From assembly GCF_030285665.1 (NCBI RefSeq), contig NZ_CP127295.1, forward strand, positions 7,626,001 to 7,690,000: DNA of 64,000 bases, given 5' to 3'. This DNA is from Amycolatopsis mongoliensis (GTDB taxonomy: Bacteria > Actinomycetota > Actinomycetes > Mycobacteriales > Pseudonocardiaceae). The notes under the pieces are model-generated. The model was not told the DNA's origin. It worked only from the letters and a program-made list of their open reading frames with translations, and did not search any database. The position numbers and the translations under genes are program-made. Position 1 is the first letter of the stretch. The number at the start of each line of letters is the position of its first letter. Shown one piece after another: positions 62,224-64,000 of this stretch.

Positions 62224-64000
62224 CCGGCGACGAGAGCTTGACCACCGAAGAGCCGGTCGTCCCGCTGCCGGCGGCGCAGGTGTCCGCCAACCTGGCCCGG
62301 CTCGCCGACACCGTCGCCCGCCTGCGCGGCGAGGTCGACCACGCCCACGCCGTCGCCGACGGCCGCGCGCTGATCGAGCTCGCCAAGGGCGTCCTGATGG
62401 AACGGCTGCACTGCACGCCGGCCGACGCCGCCCGGCAGCTGGAAACGCTGGCGCAGCGCGCGGGGCTGACGCCGCTGGAGTTCGCCGCGGACGTCGTCGG
62501 CGAAGCCGCCGAGGACCGGATCACCGAGGTGACGCAGGAGTTCCTGGCCCGCGCCGAGGGCGAGGATTCCGTCGCGGTGCGGCTGCGCACCGCCGAAAGC
62601 GGCGTGCTCGCGGCCGGGGACACCCAGCGCGTCGCGGAGTCCATTTTGGAGCATGCACTGCGGCCGCTCGGCGCGACCGCGGTCGCCGTGTGGCTCGCCG
62701 GGCCCGACGGGTCGCTGACGCTCGCCGGTTCGGCCGGGTTCTCGGCCGAGGAGGCGGCGCGCTGGCGCTACGTCCCACCCGGCGTCGCGACTCCGGCCCG
62801 CAGCGCGCTGCTCGAACGCGACATGGTCTGGCACCCGACGCTGTCCGGCGCCGGGCTGCCGTCGATCGGGCAGCACACCCTCGCCGAGGGTGGCCGCGTC
62901 GCCGTGCCCACCGGCACCGGCGGCCGGATCATCGGCGTCGTCGAGATGTGCTGGCCGGACGCGCTGCCCGCCGAGCCCGGGCGTCTGCGCCGGCAGCTCG
63001 AGGCCCTGGCCGAGCTTTGTGCGCACACGCTCGACACCTGGGACGGCGTGATCGCCCCGGTGGCCGCGGGCGGTTCGGGGGACTTCCTCGGCGAGCTGGT
63101 GGACTTTGTCGACGGGCTGCACGACCCGGCGTTGCTGCTGTCGCCGTGCCTCGACGGCGGCCGGCTGACCGACTTCCGCATCCACCACGCCAACGTCCGG
63201 TTCGCCGACCCCGGCGGGCGCCCGCGCAGCCGGATCATCGGCACGCGGCTGCTGGAGACCTACCCGCTCGCGGCCGAGGAGAGCGGCCTGCTGGACATGA
63301 TCCAGCGGGTCTACGCCACCGGCGAGCCGTTCCGCGCCGACAGCATGACCGTCACCACCCTCGTCGACAAGGTGCCGCTGACCGTCCTCACCGACATCAG
63401 CGTGACGCGGTTCGCCGGCAACGTGCTGCTGATCCTGCGCATCCAGGACGACGCGGCCAAGCTCGCCGTGCTGCTGCAGCACGCCCAGCGGCTCGGTCGC
63501 ATCGGCGGCTTCGAAGAGAACGTCGTGACCGGGGCGATCACCTGGAACACCGAGCTGTTCGCGTTGTACGGCCTGCCGCCGACCGCGACGCCGCTGTCGC
63601 TGAACGAGCTGGCCGCGCACGCGCACCCGGACGACGCGCAGACGATCGGCCGGTTCCTGCGCGCGGTGCTGCACCACCGGCGCCCGTCGTCGACGGCGTT
63701 CCGGCTGCAGCGTTCCGACGGCGTCGCCCGGCACATCCGGGTCGTCGCCGAGCCGGTCGTGGACGGCCGCGGCGAGCTCGTCGCGGTCCGCGGGGCCTAC
63801 CAGGACGTCTCGGCGCAGCACTGGACCGAGGTGGCGCTGGCCGCGACGCGCGACAGGCTGGCGGAAACCGAGCAGGAGGCGATCGAGCGCAACCGGCTCG
63901 CGCTGCAGCTGCAGCACGCGATCATGCCGCCGGCCAAGGGGCCGATCGACATGCCGGGCCTGCGCGCCGCGGTCCGCTACCGGCCCGCGGAGAAGGAGCA
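62220..64000 (+). CDS. ANTAR-GAF-PAS protein with start of a PP2C/SpoIIE-type phosphatase (partial)
   Basis: At least 593 residues, running off the right edge. Residues about 22-85 resemble an ANTAR-like RNA-binding helical module (GRALIELAKGVLMERLHCTP). A GAF-like domain (about 130-270) and two PAS-like domains (about 280-420 and 425-535, with ITWNTELFALYGLPP) follow; the last visible part (RNRLALQLQHAIMPP) is the usual lead-in to a SpoIIE/RsbU-type PP2C phosphatase. Start GTG 62220 overlaps the kinase stop (GTGA). The pair looks like a kinase feeding a partner-switch phosphatase regulating a sigma factor (inference). Confidence 0.8.

Overview
The window is high-GC (roughly 70% or more) actinobacterial chromosomal DNA with strong third-position G/C bias, frequent GTG/TTG starts and many 4-base ATGA/GTGA overlaps between co-directional genes. 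The gene content (DUF6292-type protein, HAMP-array cytosolic hybrid kinase, tmsAB-type 10-methyl fatty acid genes, xylan locus, several cyclase/TIR/SEFIR signalling proteins) points to a Pseudonocardiales filamentous actinomycete. Amycolatopsis is my best guess; that is inference, not an identification.

Layout. (1) 55-2915: an alpha/beta hydrolase and a cytochrome P450 transcribed leftward, divergent from a TetR regulator, with two inverted-repeat operators between them. A ~250 bp MITE-like palindromic element fills the next gap. (2) 3166-8727: a fructose PTS regulon, with HPr, EIIBC, EIIA, 1-phosphofructokinase and a DeoR regulator leftward and Enzyme I rightward; three repeats of a TGCCCGTT motif lie in the divergent promoter. 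A cupin follows. (3) 9147-23549: a signalling/conflict-type island. It holds a SEFIR-NPCBM fusion, a four-gene overlapping operon (TIR, KGGVGR-motif ATPase, putative winged-helix protein, AAA-HerA double ATPase), a second overlapping operon (tandem nucleotidyl-cyclase-like protein, P-loop NTPase, SPFH-like protein, small membrane protein) headed by a CRP/FNR regulator, and a PycTM-like three-helix membrane protein between two CRP/FNR genes. This is the strongest candidate for an undescribed system. (4) 23750-26510: a KAS III-like gene and a GNAT/ThiF pair with visible lesions (a frameshift and an in-frame TGA). (5) 26885-28203: a RibD-like reductase and an acidic Asp23/Gls24 protein. (6) 28465-42081: a glucuronoxylan-use locus with SGNH esterase, GH3, LacI, sugar ABC transporter, GH115, LacI, GH10 xylanase and polysaccharide deacetylase. 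(7) 42102-46297: a delta-9-type desaturase, a cold-shock protein and a methyltransferase/FAD oxidoreductase pair of the 10-methylstearate (tmsBA) kind. (8) 46440-57324: DUF6292 protein, S9 peptidase, a decayed extradiol dioxygenase, an XRE-NB-ARC-TPR regulator, a conserved glycosyltransferase/PIG-L-methyltransferase/acyl-CoA dehydrogenase trio, CorA and an FAD reductase. (9) 57661-64000: a giant cytosolic hybrid histidine kinase with seven tandem HAMP-type repeats, overlapped by an ANTAR-GAF-PAS-PP2C-type protein that runs off the window.

How the parts work together. The PTS genes form one sugar uptake/phosphorylation unit controlled from one divergent promoter. The xylan locus cleaves backbone, glucuronic acid side chains and acetyl groups, imports the oligosaccharides and hydrolyses them, under two LacI proteins. 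The island in (3) combines nucleotide-signal enzymes, signal-binding regulators, NADase-like TIR/SEFIR domains, NTPases and membrane proteins, a mix that elsewhere marks immune or cell-suicide modules; that role here is inferred from architecture. No tRNA, rRNA, CRISPR array or complete insertion sequence was recognised.
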